From Mycteria americana (taxonomy: Eukaryota > Chordata > Aves > Ciconiiformes > Ciconiidae): a DNA stretch of 64,000 bases. Shown in pieces: positions 53,801 through 63,943 of this stretch. The position numbers and the translations under genes were made by a program. Under the pieces are notes generated by a model, which worked only from the letters and a program-made list of their open reading frames with translations, was not told the origin of the DNA and searched no databases. The stretch spans positions 50,819,001 through 50,883,000 of the forward strand of contig NC_134371.1 in assembly GCF_035582795.1 (NCBI RefSeq), read 5' to 3'. Numbering within the stretch: position 1 is the first letter of the stretch; every line of letters begins with the position of its first letter.

Positions 53801-56538
53801 GTCAAATGAGGCTACTTTCTGTTCCAGGGTGGAAGGATATTAATTTGCTTATTAGAGTCTCAGACTCACAACTGGGTTCCTGATGGTGGGATTCAACAAT
53901 AAACATGGAGACTATCTCCACTTATGACTATTACGCAGCCTTGATGCCTTTGGGTACTCTCCAGGGAAGCTGCTTTGTGTTTTATCACTAGCAGTGAGTG
54001 CTTGGCATAGTTTGAGTACATCTATCAAATCAGATCTCTCCTGGGATGCAAGAAGCCTCTGCTTTCCTTTCCCTATGCTGTTCACAGCACTGTGCCAGTC
54101 AAGCATTTGTGCTACCACACAATGAAACACAGCAGGGACTTCATCTATGTGAAGCATAACTCAGTGGTAGGGGGAAAGAGTTCTACCTCAGCACATGGCC
54201 ACACAATCATTTTTACTAGTGCAGCAAAGGAAGGGGTATCTTAGGCACCACTGCTGCCAAACACATAAGTACAGTGACGAAGCGCAGTTTCACATTACCT
54301 CTAATACAGTCCAATGGCAGGGTGTCACCAGCTGCAGTGTCTCTTTCCCCTTCCTCCTTCCCAGTCAAATACCCTTCCTGCTCCTTGCTTCCAATCCAGT
54401 AACTTCTTGTTTACAGGAACAGTCAGATCAGCAAACTCACCTGACAGAAAACTGTGCTCCCCTCCTAGATTCTCAAAAATCAACAGGGTCAGCTGGATCA
54501 GTGATTGCTAGATCCAGCTCTAGGGAGGGTTCAAAAAGATTCCTGTTGGAGGCAGCCTGTGTTTAGACTGGACCACGTGTGACGTGATGGCCATTAGCCT
54601 CATTTTACTTCTAAATTAATGGGTTTAAGCATTCAAAAGGAACAAGATATCTGGATGACCACAACAAACATATTTCGATCACTTAATTTTTTAGCATCAT
54701 TGTCATGGAGCTACATTAAGAGGCAGTCAACGTAGCCAGTATCTAGAATGTACGACAACGGATGAAAATGCTGAAATGCTGTACCTATATACACATAACA
54801 ACTGTTTCCAAAATTAGCAATCTAAACTCTCATACCTCACAGAGGGAACATCTGCCAACTGACCAGCATCTGGAAGAAGCTAATAGCACATACACTTCCC
54901 TAAAGGTAAGAACAGCAGAAAATCCAAGAACAACTCCTTCCATCTCCAGAGCATTACAAAAATTGATACATCTCCAAAGTTTTCCTTAGCAATATTTGAC
55001 TAAAAAGTACACATCTAATTTGAAAATAATTTTTCCTAACTCTAAAATCTGGTAAGACAAAGACATAGAACCCAGCAAAATACATGGTTTGAGACCACCT
55101 GCTGATGAGATACACACACACCTTTTGGTTTCGATTTGTGTGTTTCAATTTCAAAAAACCCAGACTAACCCTAGGGCCACAAGAGGTGAAATGTTTTCTA
55201 AGGACCACCACTACTAGGCAAAAAATACTTTCATACACGAATTCTTTATTGTCCTCAACCTTAAAGATCACGTCTATTCCTGTGTTAAGAACTGAGCTCA
55301 AATGCTTTGGTGGTCACTTGAAGAGGCTATCCATGTATTTAGAAGCATCAGACCCAATTTGCTTCCACATGCCAGCACAAGTTTTACTCGTTACATCCTG
55401 AGCTTCTGTGATGGAGTTGCTTTGCTAAACTTCCAGATTTATATGTATTTTATTTAATATTAAAGCTCATACATGCTACATATTTTCTTTTGCTGTTCAT
55501 AATCCAGTCAAGTACTTGAGAGTCTTCTGGAGACCAAATTGATATAATCCAAAGGAATAAAGATTTTTTTTGTTTGTTTCAAAGAGAGAATCCTTACCAA
55601 AAAAAGTAACATTTTTTAAACTAACTTGACACCATCACAGTCCTGAAAATAGCTCTACTGCAAATGCTACTGTTAATATCTCTACCAGGCAGCAGAATAA
55701 AGTACTCTTTCACCATTACTGCTATAAATTTGTTTGCAGCAGACACTGGTATCAACAGCCTTTGCTTAAGCAGCAAAGTGAATTATTCGTGAAAAAAGAT
55801 GCCTATTGCAGACTTAAGGATGAGGCAAGGAAAATCCCTGTTTGTGGGAGAATTTAAAGGAAAGCAAATGAGAGACAGAGAGAACACTCTCCTTTTATTT
55901 AAGCAAGGGGAAGTGGAAGTCAACAGCAGAAAAAGATGCAAGAGCATAGGTCACGTTTAAATGCTTTCTACAACAGATACAAATACTTAATTTTAAACAA
56001 TCAGACTCCAAGGATAGCCTTGGAGGAGGCTACTTTTTAGAGGAATATTTTAGTCTTTACAGGCTCCAGACAGGACGACTCTGGATTAAAGCCTGGGCTG
56101 CACATACCCAATTGTACATCTTTTGTCAGTCTCCAATTATAAAGATATTTAATAAGTTTAGGATCTTAAAGCATGCTGTAAAAGAGATCTGCATAACCAT
56201 TCGAAAAAGCAGACCTCGTTTCACAGGTAAGAAAAAACAAATGGATTTGGTGACTTCACTCAAAACATCACAGACTTCTCTGAACCACAAAATGAGAGCT
56301 GGTCCTGAGCACACTCAACAGTCACTCTAACCACACAAAGACAACCTTCCCTTGCCATGCGACTGACAAGCCAGACGACACGTACTTTTCCTCCAGACCC
56401 TTAAAAGACCCCTGCCTTTTGTCTTTTATATAGCTACAAGAAACCACAGAGGAAGAAGTCGCACCGGGACAGGAGTGGCTCAAAGCCCGAATGACCCGTG
56501 GCGTACCGGGCAGAAGCACACCGCCTCCGGAAGCTTAC
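50896..56538 (-). other. DR1: DR1 intron 1
   Basis: A 5.6 kb intron from GTAAGC (minus, 56538-56533) to the CTAG acceptor at 50899-50896. It is AT-rich. The open frames on both strands near 53900-54570 do not resemble known proteins and lack splice or homology support. No RNA gene or clear transposon is recognised. Confidence 0.9.
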
Positions 56539-56758
56539 CTTGTATGACATGCTCTGGGGAGATGGTTTTCTTCTCCGATTTGTTGCAGATCTCGTTGGCC
56601 TCGGAGGAGATGAGGTGAATGAATTCAGTGCAGCAGTTTACCACCAGCTCCCGGGCATCGTTTGCCACGCGGACGTTGGGGAGCGTTTCTTTGATCATCT
56701 TGTTGATGGCAGCCCTGGGGATGGTGAGGTCGTCGTCGTTGCCCGACGACGAGGCCAT
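56539..56758 (-). CDS. DR1: DR1 (NC2-beta) exon 1, start and most of histone fold
   Basis: First coding exon of down-regulator of transcription 1, the beta subunit of negative cofactor 2. With DRAP1 it forms a histone-fold dimer that binds TBP on DNA and blocks entry of TFIIA and TFIIB, repressing or redirecting RNA polymerase II initiation in the nucleus. It is also a subunit of the ATAC acetyltransferase complex. The exon encodes 73 residues, starting MASSSGNDDDLTIPRAAINK and including NVRVANDARELV, EFIHLISSEANEIC and the end KKTISPEHVIQ. These are helix 1, loop 1, helix 2 and the start of helix 3 of the fold. The donor is GTAAGC at 56538-56533. The ATG at 56758 is the family start and lies in a CpG island. 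The joined gene is complete and intact. Confidence 0.98.
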
Positions 56759-57216
56759 CCTGGCTGCCGCTCGCTCCCCGAGAGGCGCTCAGCTCCCGCG
56801 CTCACGGGCTCCCCCTCAGCTCCCGCGCGGGGCTCCAGCGCGCGGGGAGCCGGCGAGGGGCGGGCGGTGCCGCGGGAGGCGACGCTGCGGAGGGGCGGCG
56901 CCGCCGCTGGACGAGCGGGCCGGGCCGGGGGCCGCTGCCGGGCCGCCGGTACGCGGAGCCGGGAAGCGCCGCTCGGGCTCAGGGCTCCCTCGGCCGCGGC
57001 GCCTGCCACTGCCGCCTCCGCCACATCCTTCGGGCGCTGGCGCCGCCGCCTTATGAACAGCCTGAGGGAAGACGAGCCGCCAAATTACCCGCGCGCAGCA
57101 CGGCTCGCTCGGCTCCGCGCCCTCCTCCCCCGGCGGCGGCGGCGTCTGGCCCGTCGGTGAGGGCGGCTGCGAGGCGGAAACGGTCTGACTACGGGCTCGA
57201 CCTGCGAGGGACGTCG

Positions 57217-57280
57217 CTTCCGCCGGAAGCCAGGACACGCTTCCGCCGCCTGGCCCCTCCCGCCCGGGGAGCACCGGAAG
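57217..57280. promoter_or_regulatory. DR1: cluster of four ETS/GABP-type sites
   Basis: Cores CTTCCG at 57217-57222, CCGGAAG at 57223-57229, CTTCCG at 57240-57245 and CCGGAAG at 57274-57280. The first two are back to back as an inverted pair. Such clusters in TATA-less CpG promoters of housekeeping genes usually bind ETS factors such as GABP or ELK and lie close to the start site. The role here is inferred from the motif and position only. Confidence 0.5.
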
Positions 57281-57480
57281 CGCTGGCGGCGCGCGGCCCG
57301 CGAGGCGGTGCCACGTGCGGGCGGCGGCGGCAGTGGCGGGGGATCCGCCGCCCTCCCCGCCGTCGGGCTGAGGGCTCTGCGCGGGCGCCTCGGCCTGGCT
57401 GGGCCCGACGGCTCCTTCGGGAGCTGCTCTCTGTCCCCGCCTGGGCTCCCCCAGGCCCCGCCCGTCCTTCCCCTCAATTT

Positions 57481-58868
57481 CTGTAGTAGCGGGGGATTTT
57501 ACGCCCTCGGCCAGCTCGGTCGTGAAGCAGGACGAGTGGCTGGTGCCCGGCTCTTCATCCGCGGTTTATCCACGAGTTGCAGTCATCGCTGCATTTACTC
57601 AGGATCTGTCTATGAAGCTGCATTTTCTGCTTTCATCCACTCCGTAAACAATAGCGTAAGGGTTGCATGAAACAAAATTAACCAAATCCACACTGGTAAT
57701 TGTGGAAGGCCCATTGAAACCTGGTAGCTGCTTTGTGCTGCAAAGGGAAAACACACGGTAAAACAGCCCAGCCCCAAGCTGCAGGCCAGAGATAACCACA
57801 CCTAAGCAATATAGAGAGGAAAGGGGATGCTCCAGCTGCAGCCTTCGCCACTAACAGGCCCTGCTGTTCTTCGGACTCCTCTGCCCGAGGCATGACCCTG
57901 CGCTGAACCCTAACCATCAACGGACGGTGACGGGGTCTCTCTGGCTGCACCTCGAGATGCAGAGGGGCAAGCGGCCATGCTCCATTCAGCCCCAGCAGTA
58001 CTCAACTGTCATTTAATTCCTGCCTTCCTCTTTGCAGCCTAACTGCTATTCCCACCTCTGCCCCATCCACACACAGATTGTTGGGGTGCAGGCACCAGCC
58101 TGCTATTTTGGAGGAGGAGGTCTGAGTTACAAGTGGAACGTAAGTGAGGCCTCCAGCTGCGCGCAGGGGCTGCTGCGGGTACTGTCCTCCAAGCACTCCC
58201 CTGCCTGTGGTCCTACGGAGGTCCCTGTGCACCCCCACGCCTTGGGCCTCACCAACGAGTCGTGACTGCAAAGTGTGACCTGAAGCGCGCGGTATCCGCA
58301 GGAGCTGCCCCCGCAGGGGCTGCTGCTTGGCTCCTCTGAGCAAGCCTTTGGGGAGAGGCAGGGCAGGGCCACTGCAAGTCTCAGCATGGAGTGAGACTTA
58401 GGCTTAGTGAGAAAGCACTCAGGGAAAGAGAAATCCAGTTCCTGTATCCTCAGTAAGCTCCAACTGGGCGCTCCAAGTGAAACCAGGCTGCTGCCGGAAT
58501 GTGCTGAGAAACTGCAGCCTGGAGGCCCGAGGGGCACTGGGCCTTCGTCTCAGCCTGGGGCAGCATCGAGGCAAGGCTGGAGGGCAGAGAACAACAACGC
58601 CATGCAGGAACAGCACTTAAACCAGGCCCCCAGCTTAGCCTCAGCTGACTTGTAGGACTAGGGTGAGAGAGAGAGAGGGAAAAGACCTTCTCCTCATGCT
58701 AGAATTTTGGTTTAGTAAGTGCTTATTAGGATGCCTTGGAAAAGGAGAGCCTGTGGCTTAGCTTCAACCACTCAAGGCCCTGAAGGCATTTAATGGATTT
58801 AAATTACTTCTTACTGATAATATTTTGTTATTTTTGAAAAAAATAGTACCTAGACAGTAAGAAGATAC
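57481..58868. other. DR1-RDH8-like intergenic spacer
   Basis: About 1.4 kb between the DR1 CpG island and the probable polyadenylation signals of the upstream RDH8-like gene. It is moderately GC-rich up to about 58660 and AT-rich after that, with a short GA repeat at 58661-58679. Several open frames of 60-136 codons overlap here on both strands, but none is recognisable. The two genes are tandem on the minus strand, so RDH8-like transcripts terminate just upstream of the DR1 promoter. Confidence 0.6.
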
Positions 58869-59493
58869 TTTATTTTGACATGCTTTTAGAAAACATTTTA
58901 TTGTCCACTATGTGTAATATGCCGGTAACCATTGCATATAAAGGAAGCATTCAGAATATTATAACATATAGATATGAATAATAAATATTCTAGTTGTGAC
59001 ATTTTACGACTGATGAGACTTTCTCTTACGTTACTGGTAGACAGACCTGATTTCTGATTTCTTGTGATTGAGGGATTACTGTACTAATTCTATTATATTC
59101 TAATAAGTAAAAAGATAAAATATTTTTATGATATTAAGAATCTAATTTACATACAGTACACATCTCAGTACGTATTATATTCTAATAAGTGAAGGGGATT
59201 TAGTTAATATTGAATATGCAAGTATCAGTCAATGTTCATGTTCCCATGAAAACAGATCTCTGTAAAAAGCAAACACTAAACAGAATAAACCTATAATTAG
59301 AGGATTTTAATTTCAAGGTTCTGCAAACTGTAAAGTTCAAGATAAACGCATTGCTCTGAATATCTTAGCTAAGCTCAAATAAACACCTTGAATGCCTTTT
59401 CACAATTACAGAGCAAAGGCATTTGAATAACAAAATACTGCATTATTAGTAGCTACCACAAGTAATTCCAATTTGCACTATATAATCTCATAC
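58869..59493 (-). other. 3'UTR of RDH8-like gene (probable)
   Basis: Sequence after the stop codon on the minus strand. ATTAAA occurs at 59311-59306 and AATAAA at 58902-58897 and 58874-58869, about 590-625 nt after the stop. The extent is drawn to the last hexamer; the cleavage site cannot be set by eye. Two copies of TATTATATTCTAATAAGT lie within it at 59091-59108 and 59173-59190. Confidence 0.4.
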
Positions 59494-59727
59494 TTATTGT
59501 GAGGGTTTTCCCAGGTCAAAGCTCTTTCTACTTCTCCACCTTAGCAATTTGATAAAGTTAAGACTTGCACTGAAGATTTTGTCGTGATGAAAAACCATTT
59601 TGTAGAATATATCAATGGGTAGATCTCCATTTGGATCTGCGTATTTCAGGGTTGTCATTGGAGTATACAAGGTGTTGGTCTGATGGCGAAAAGGTGGATT
59701 TTCTGCAAGAATTATCTTTACTGTATG
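59494..59727 (-). CDS. RDH8-like dehydrogenase, last coding exon
   Basis: The terminal exon encodes 77 residues plus TAA (59496-59494). It starts HTVKIILAENPPFRHQTN, continues LYTPMTTLKYADPNGDL and ends in a hydrophobic/basic tail (FIKLLRWRSRKSF, then DLGKPSQ). In RDH8 and HSD17B1 this C-terminal part shapes the substrate pocket and, in RDH8, contributes to membrane association. The TNxxYxPxTTLK pattern matches the RDH8 C-terminal region as I recall it. The acceptor is TTCTTGACAG (minus), ending at 59728. It joins the previous exon in phase 0 after AEDVAE. This exon has no in-frame ATG near its start, which explains why it is easily overlooked. Confidence 0.88.
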   Translation of the reverse strand, partial: HTVKIILAENPPFRHQTNTLYTPMTTLKYADPNGDLPIDIFYKMVFHHDKIFSASLNFIKLLRWRSRKSFDLGKPSQ

Positions 59728-60641
59728 CTGTCAAGAATGAGAAACAGAATTGTTGAAAAACCTTTACCAAAACAATAAAGTTAAAACCTAGTTTTCAGTT
59801 AAGCAGAGGAAAAGTAGAAGAAGGAAGTGCTAGAATTATGTAAAACCTTTCTGTAGTTTTATTAGAATTTCATTAGAATTTTTTCTTAAAATATTTTTAA
59901 GGCCATAAGAAGTATTTGTTATTTATTCTTAGTCCTATTTCTGTTTATCTATACCATGGTGATAGCACCTTATACCTAAGTATCCTGACTAGTCCTCCAA
60001 AATTATGCCTATATGCTCACAATAGGTAGATCCTTTCTTTTACAGTTCACTGGGAAAGGATCGAATGGTGCACTTTGCAGCAAGATCTGGGAATCTTCAG
60101 TTGACAGTGAAGCTATTCCTTAGCAGTAAGCACCTGAAGTCATTGTCCCCTTCCACAGCTTGCCTAAACTTGTCTTCCTGCAGGAAGCCCCAAGCACCAG
60201 AAACTACGTCTACGCATCTTCTAATTGTGCCTTGGTGGTCTGGGGTAGCTGAGAGAACTTCACATTAGCAGAGAGATTACTAAGTGAGATGGAGAGGAGA
60301 GCGGCTTTAATCAGTGGTGGGAACCCTGTGTAGATGTATGGTAACACTGCAGAATGTTCAGACTTCACCAGATGATGTATAAGTGCATCTAATACCTCAC
60401 TGGTATTTAAATTACAATGCATAGTTGTCTTCAATACTTCAGAATGAACATTCCTTTAATATTCTAAAGGGTTTTGCTTAAAACTCTCGATATTCTCTTG
60501 AGTTTTTAAAAATAATTTTAAACTGTGTAAATTACATTTAATTAAATCTAATGCTTCTACCAAAAAAACCCACCAACCAACCAGTGCATTCGTAAATTAC
60601 AAAGAAAAAAAAAAAAAGATGGAGAATTATTGATGAGTTAC
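59728..60641 (-). other. RDH8-like intron (D to E)
   Basis: A 0.9 kb intron from GTAACT (minus, 60641-60636) to GACAG at 59732-59728. It includes an A/C-rich tract at 60561-60583 and an A run near 60605-60617. Open frames at 60065-60434 show no recognisable homology. Confidence 0.88.
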
Positions 60642-60825
60642 CTCTGCAACATCTTCAGCACTTTGTCCCAGGCTCTGGAAAATTTGTTTGTAATTTTTAA
60701 GGTAAATATTAGTAAACATCTCAGCTGTTTCCTCATCTGCAGCTGAAAGATCCATTTTCATTCCATCTTCAAACACTTTTCTTTCAAACTCTGTAACCAC
60801 TGGGCCTGGTTCAATCAAACTTAAC
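60642..60825 (-). CDS. RDH8-like dehydrogenase, exon with PGPVVT motif
   Basis: A 184-nt exon giving, after one base completing a split Gln codon, LSLIEPGPVVTEFERKVFED and then an Asp/Glu-rich helix region to SLGQSAEDVAE. The segment SLIEPGPVVTEFE is the conserved loop after beta-strand F of classical short-chain dehydrogenases and is close to the RDH8/HSD17B1 subgroup (EPGPV-T-F). The loop contacts the nicotinamide of the cofactor, and the variable region after it covers the substrate site. The acceptor is TTTTTGAACAG (minus), ending at 60826, and the donor is GTAACT at 60641-60636. It reads in frame with both neighbouring exons and contains no stop. Confidence 0.93.
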
Positions 60826-62562
60826 CTGTTCAAAAAGCAAAGATATACTGTTTATTGACTATCCTCCCTGGGAAATACACCTCTCTATCCTTCTCAAAAA
60901 AGAAGATTGAAGAGTTGCACTGTGAGTACACGTTAGAAAGCAATATTAAACAGTACGTTCTGTAGAGGCGATCCATACCACATTACTGCTCTCATGCTCC
61001 TACCCATCCACATGTAGTAGTAGAAACCTGCGTAGCTTAAATTTCAGGGAAGTGCTGTAACTTAATTCATAGCAGAAGTGAGTGCAGTTGTTACCTGCTG
61101 TCTCGCAGCTGTGGAATCAAAGGATGATTTATCCACAAGAACTTATAAAATATTAAGAAAAATAATTAAAGGATCATAAAAAAATTCATTACTTCCTGGA
61201 CAAAATCCTACACAGATTTCTTTGTTACAGCTTTCCCATTATAATACTAGAAGTAGCTGAAAGAGAGGGGGGAATTGCCCAAACATGCGTTTTCTTTGTC
61301 AAGCTGTTAGTGTTACATAATTCAAGATCCCTCCACAATATTATAATAAAATACAATATAGAGAATTTTGCTGAGGGTGGACAGATTTTAGCTGCTGCCA
61401 AATCTGGAAAATTTTATTTTGCTCAGTAGTTTATTATAGCAAATCACTGAAATACAGTTACTGGTCAGTTCTTTCCCAGTTCTTTTCTCAGGCAGTAATT
61501 ACTCCCAGCCACAATGTTTATTAAAACACTCTTGGGGATAGGACCTCTTCCTAGACTTGAGTCCTGGTCAGGCTCTTCTTTAGAACTAAATCAAGCTGGT
61601 GACCTTGATAGCAGAATTCCAGCTGATGCTGCTGCAGGAGTTCAAGCCTTTTCTCTTGCGTCACTCTTCACACTGGACCTTGGACTGTTCCCATTCTACT
61701 TTCTTTTTTTTAACCTTCTTTTTGCTGTATCTTATACTCTTGAAATCTTATTATGAATTCTGGTATACCCTGTGTGTAATTTACAATATATTTATTTTAA
61801 ATCCCTCCAAACTTTTCAGAGCGGTATGCAAAATCACACTTTGGATGCCACCTTGTCTCTGAAATCCCATAACAGCAGCTCTCTCTTCTCCCACAGCACA
61901 AGAGCTAAATGCTTAGGCACGCAGAGATGCAATGGATATTTAACAATTGTTGGACTTCACACACAGAATAGTAGCAGAATTACATGAATGTGAATATACA
62001 TGTGACAAATCAAACCCCAAAGTCCCACAGACAATGAACAGGACCATTCTCTTAAAAACATTAAGAAATAGTACACCACATTCTTCTCACTTTCCTCCCA
62101 CCTCCTGTCATTATAGGTATCTTGCCCTGTGTTCCATTCTGATGGATTTCCACCTGCTTTCTCTCTATGATGAGCCCTTGAACTTTATCATCTGTGAATT
62201 GCCCAAGAAGCCTGTTATCCTTTCTGAAGGAAAATATTACAGGTTGATATTATAATTTTATTCCTATGATATTGTATGCAAGAGTCTGTTTTTCAGAAGT
62301 GTTACATAAACCGTATTTTACCCAAAGCTAAACAGCCTTTCACTGATCAAGAGAACATGTCTGTTTTAGCATCTAGACCTTTTTATTTGCTTACATAATG
62401 TGAAGAATGTGGACATTTCTATGCCTTTTGTGATGTACAATTTCCATGGGTTCCTCAATCTGTTTCTCTTAGATAGCAGCAAGCTTTAAAAATTTGCTTG
62501 CTAGCTCTGATTATATTTAAAATTATCTAAAATACAATTTACACCAGTGGATCAATACTTAC
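60826..62562 (-). other. RDH8-like intron (C to D)
   Basis: A 1.7 kb intron from GTAAGT (minus, 62562-62557) to AACAG at 60830-60826. Plus-strand open frames at 61514-62255 overlap one another and have no recognisable homology. No RNA gene or clear transposon is recognised. Confidence 0.88.
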
Positions 62563-62656
62563 TGCAGTTTGAACTTTAGTGCTTGTATGGCTAAACTTTC
62601 GCAGAATCCTTCCACAGCAAACTTAGATGCAGCATAAACATCATTAAATAAGATAC
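62563..62656 (-). CDS. RDH8-like dehydrogenase, exon with catalytic YxxxK
   Basis: A 94-nt exon encoding [20 protein letters not shown] and then [10 protein letters not shown], with split codons at both ends. It carries the catalytic Tyr and Lys of short-chain dehydrogenases in YAASK and the following helix KFAxEGFxESLA typical of RDH8 and HSD17B1. The acceptor is TACCATCAG (minus), ending at 62657, and the donor is GTAAGT at 62562-62557. The exon must begin GT after a preceding G to stay in frame; that requirement fixes the unusual donor of the previous exon. Its short length and lack of a start codon keep it out of ORF calls. Confidence 0.92.
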
Positions 62657-63763
62657 CTGATGGTACAAACAAAACATCCTGAGAATGTGATTGTATTCAA
62701 CATACTAATAGTTTAGTTTTTAAAACTCTTGTATTTTCCCAAAATTTCTACAGTCTTGCTGGGAAAACATTAGAAAAATCCTTGTGCATACTGAATCTAA
62801 ATACTGATTTTTTGCATATGGTCTCAAAATTGCTTACTCTAGGAAAGGATGCTTGACTAATGCTTTTCCTCCTCCTAGCTGATGCTGTAATCTCCTTGGA
62901 TGATACTAAATATTTTGTAGTCTAAGGTATGAAAGTGTCTATACATACAACACCATCTGCATTATTTATCAGCAAGACTTTAATAGGCTATAGATGAACA
63001 CAGAAGCTGAGTGCAATGCAGGAGATAAGATTATGCCAGAGATCCAGCTTGCATCTGAATGATTTAGAAAAAGCACTACATCAATCCATTTAGGTAGATG
63101 GTAAGTATTGTATTAAGCAATAACAACTCTTGCAGTTTGACTTAGGACCCTTGCTTACCAGAATAATCCAGGTAAGATCAATGCCACTGTTGTAATAATT
63201 GAAACAAATACAGCTAGACCAGATGGAACACAAGAGTAGGAGCATCATTATCTGTGGCTAAAATTAGACTCTGTGGAGTTTTAGGAGAGGAGAAACTTTA
63301 CAAAAAGGTGGTACAGTCGTCCAGGACTTGATTGGATTTCATTCCATTATTATTGTGCAGAGTGTAGTAAGCATGTTTGCCTGTCCCCATAATCTTTTGC
63401 AATAGGAAAGAGAAAAGTAATGCTACTAAGCCCTGTTTTCCAGATAACAAAAATAAAATAATAAAATTTTAAAAAATAAATAAAAGTAATTAGAGTTAAA
63501 ACTCTAAAAAAAAATTAACTCTGCAGGTTTTGTTGTTAAAATGTCTTGAGAGTAGTTGTGGAGTAACATACTACCTAGATGCATAAAAAACATCAGGTCT
63601 AAGCGCTGTGCTTTTTATAGTTGGAACTTCAGCATTACAACGCACAATAGTTAGATATGCTAGCTCCTACATTTATTTTTTCCAGATAAAAAGAGGTAAG
63701 CTTTAGATTTTGAATACCAAACTCTTCGTTCAAACAAACAAAAACCAAAAAAACCAACTTTGC
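62657..63763 (-). other. RDH8-like intron (B to C), GC-AG type
   Basis: A 1.1 kb intron whose donor reads GCAAAG (minus, 63763-63758) rather than GT, with a normal AG acceptor at 62658-62657. Immediately inside the donor, at about 63731-63756, the transcript strand is almost entirely U and G. The rest is AT-rich and shows no other feature. Confidence 0.75.
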
Positions 63764-63943
63764 CTTGTATTCCCATAACACTGCTTATTATAACTATATG
63801 CCCGCTCTTTCTCCTCTTCATGTCAGGCAAAATCTCCTTCAGGAGTCGAACCAATCCAAAGAAGTTGGTATCCATCACAGTTTTCATTTCATCTATGGTC
63901 TGACATTCAATAGGTCCAATGAGCCCCATTCCAGCATTGCTAA
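63764..63943 (-). CDS. RDH8-like short-chain dehydrogenase, first exon in window
   Basis: A 180-nt exon reading SNAGMGLIGPIECQTIDEMK, then TVMDTNFFGLVRLLKEILPD and MKRRKSGHIVIISSVMGIQ, with split codons at both ends. It contains the NAG motif stabilising the central sheet, the tetrad Asn in DTNFFG and the catalytic Ser in ISSVMG. Together with YAASK in the next exon, the catalytic tetrad is complete. The family reduces all-trans-retinal to retinol in photoreceptors (RDH8) or interconverts estrone and estradiol (HSD17B1) with NADP(H). Residues such as NAGMGLIGP, DTNFFG, HIVIISSVMG and EPGPVVTEFE favour RDH8. The acceptor is TTTTGTGCAG (minus), ending at 63944. About 80-85 N-terminal residues, including the TGxxxGIG cofactor motif, should lie right of the window. 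I leave the symbol blank because orthology to human RDH8 is not established. Confidence 0.92.

Larger units (their letters stand above)
56500..57480 (-). promoter_or_regulatory. DR1: CpG island and promoter of DR1
   Basis: GC content and CpG frequency rise sharply over about 1 kb covering DR1 exon 1 and upstream sequence. No TATA box is evident. Four ETS-type cores cluster at 57217-57280 (listed separately), and a CACGTG E-box, the USF/MYC type, lies at 57312-57317. The transcription start is probably between about 56800 and 57250 on the minus strand, but this is inferred. The island could also support divergent plus-strand transcription; no plus-strand gene is seen. Confidence 0.85.

Noticed and set aside
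54195-54566. 123-codon plus-strand frame in DR1 intron 1
   Set aside because: Sequence is unlike any family I know and is antisense to DR1. It is probably chance.
56498-57160. 220-codon plus-strand frame and overlapping frames across the DR1 CpG island
   Set aside because: They are antisense to DR1 exon 1 and its promoter, rich in Arg/Ala/Gly/Pro, and unlike any known protein. Lack of stops follows from GC content.
58127-58537. 136-codon minus-strand frame between DR1 and the RDH8-like gene
   Set aside because: Low-complexity Ser/Leu/Pro/Cys-rich reading with no motif, and opposite frames are open over the same bases.
63838-63856. GAGTCGAACC word resembling a tRNA B box
   Set aside because: It lies inside the coding exon of the RDH8-like gene and no cloverleaf or A box accompanies it.
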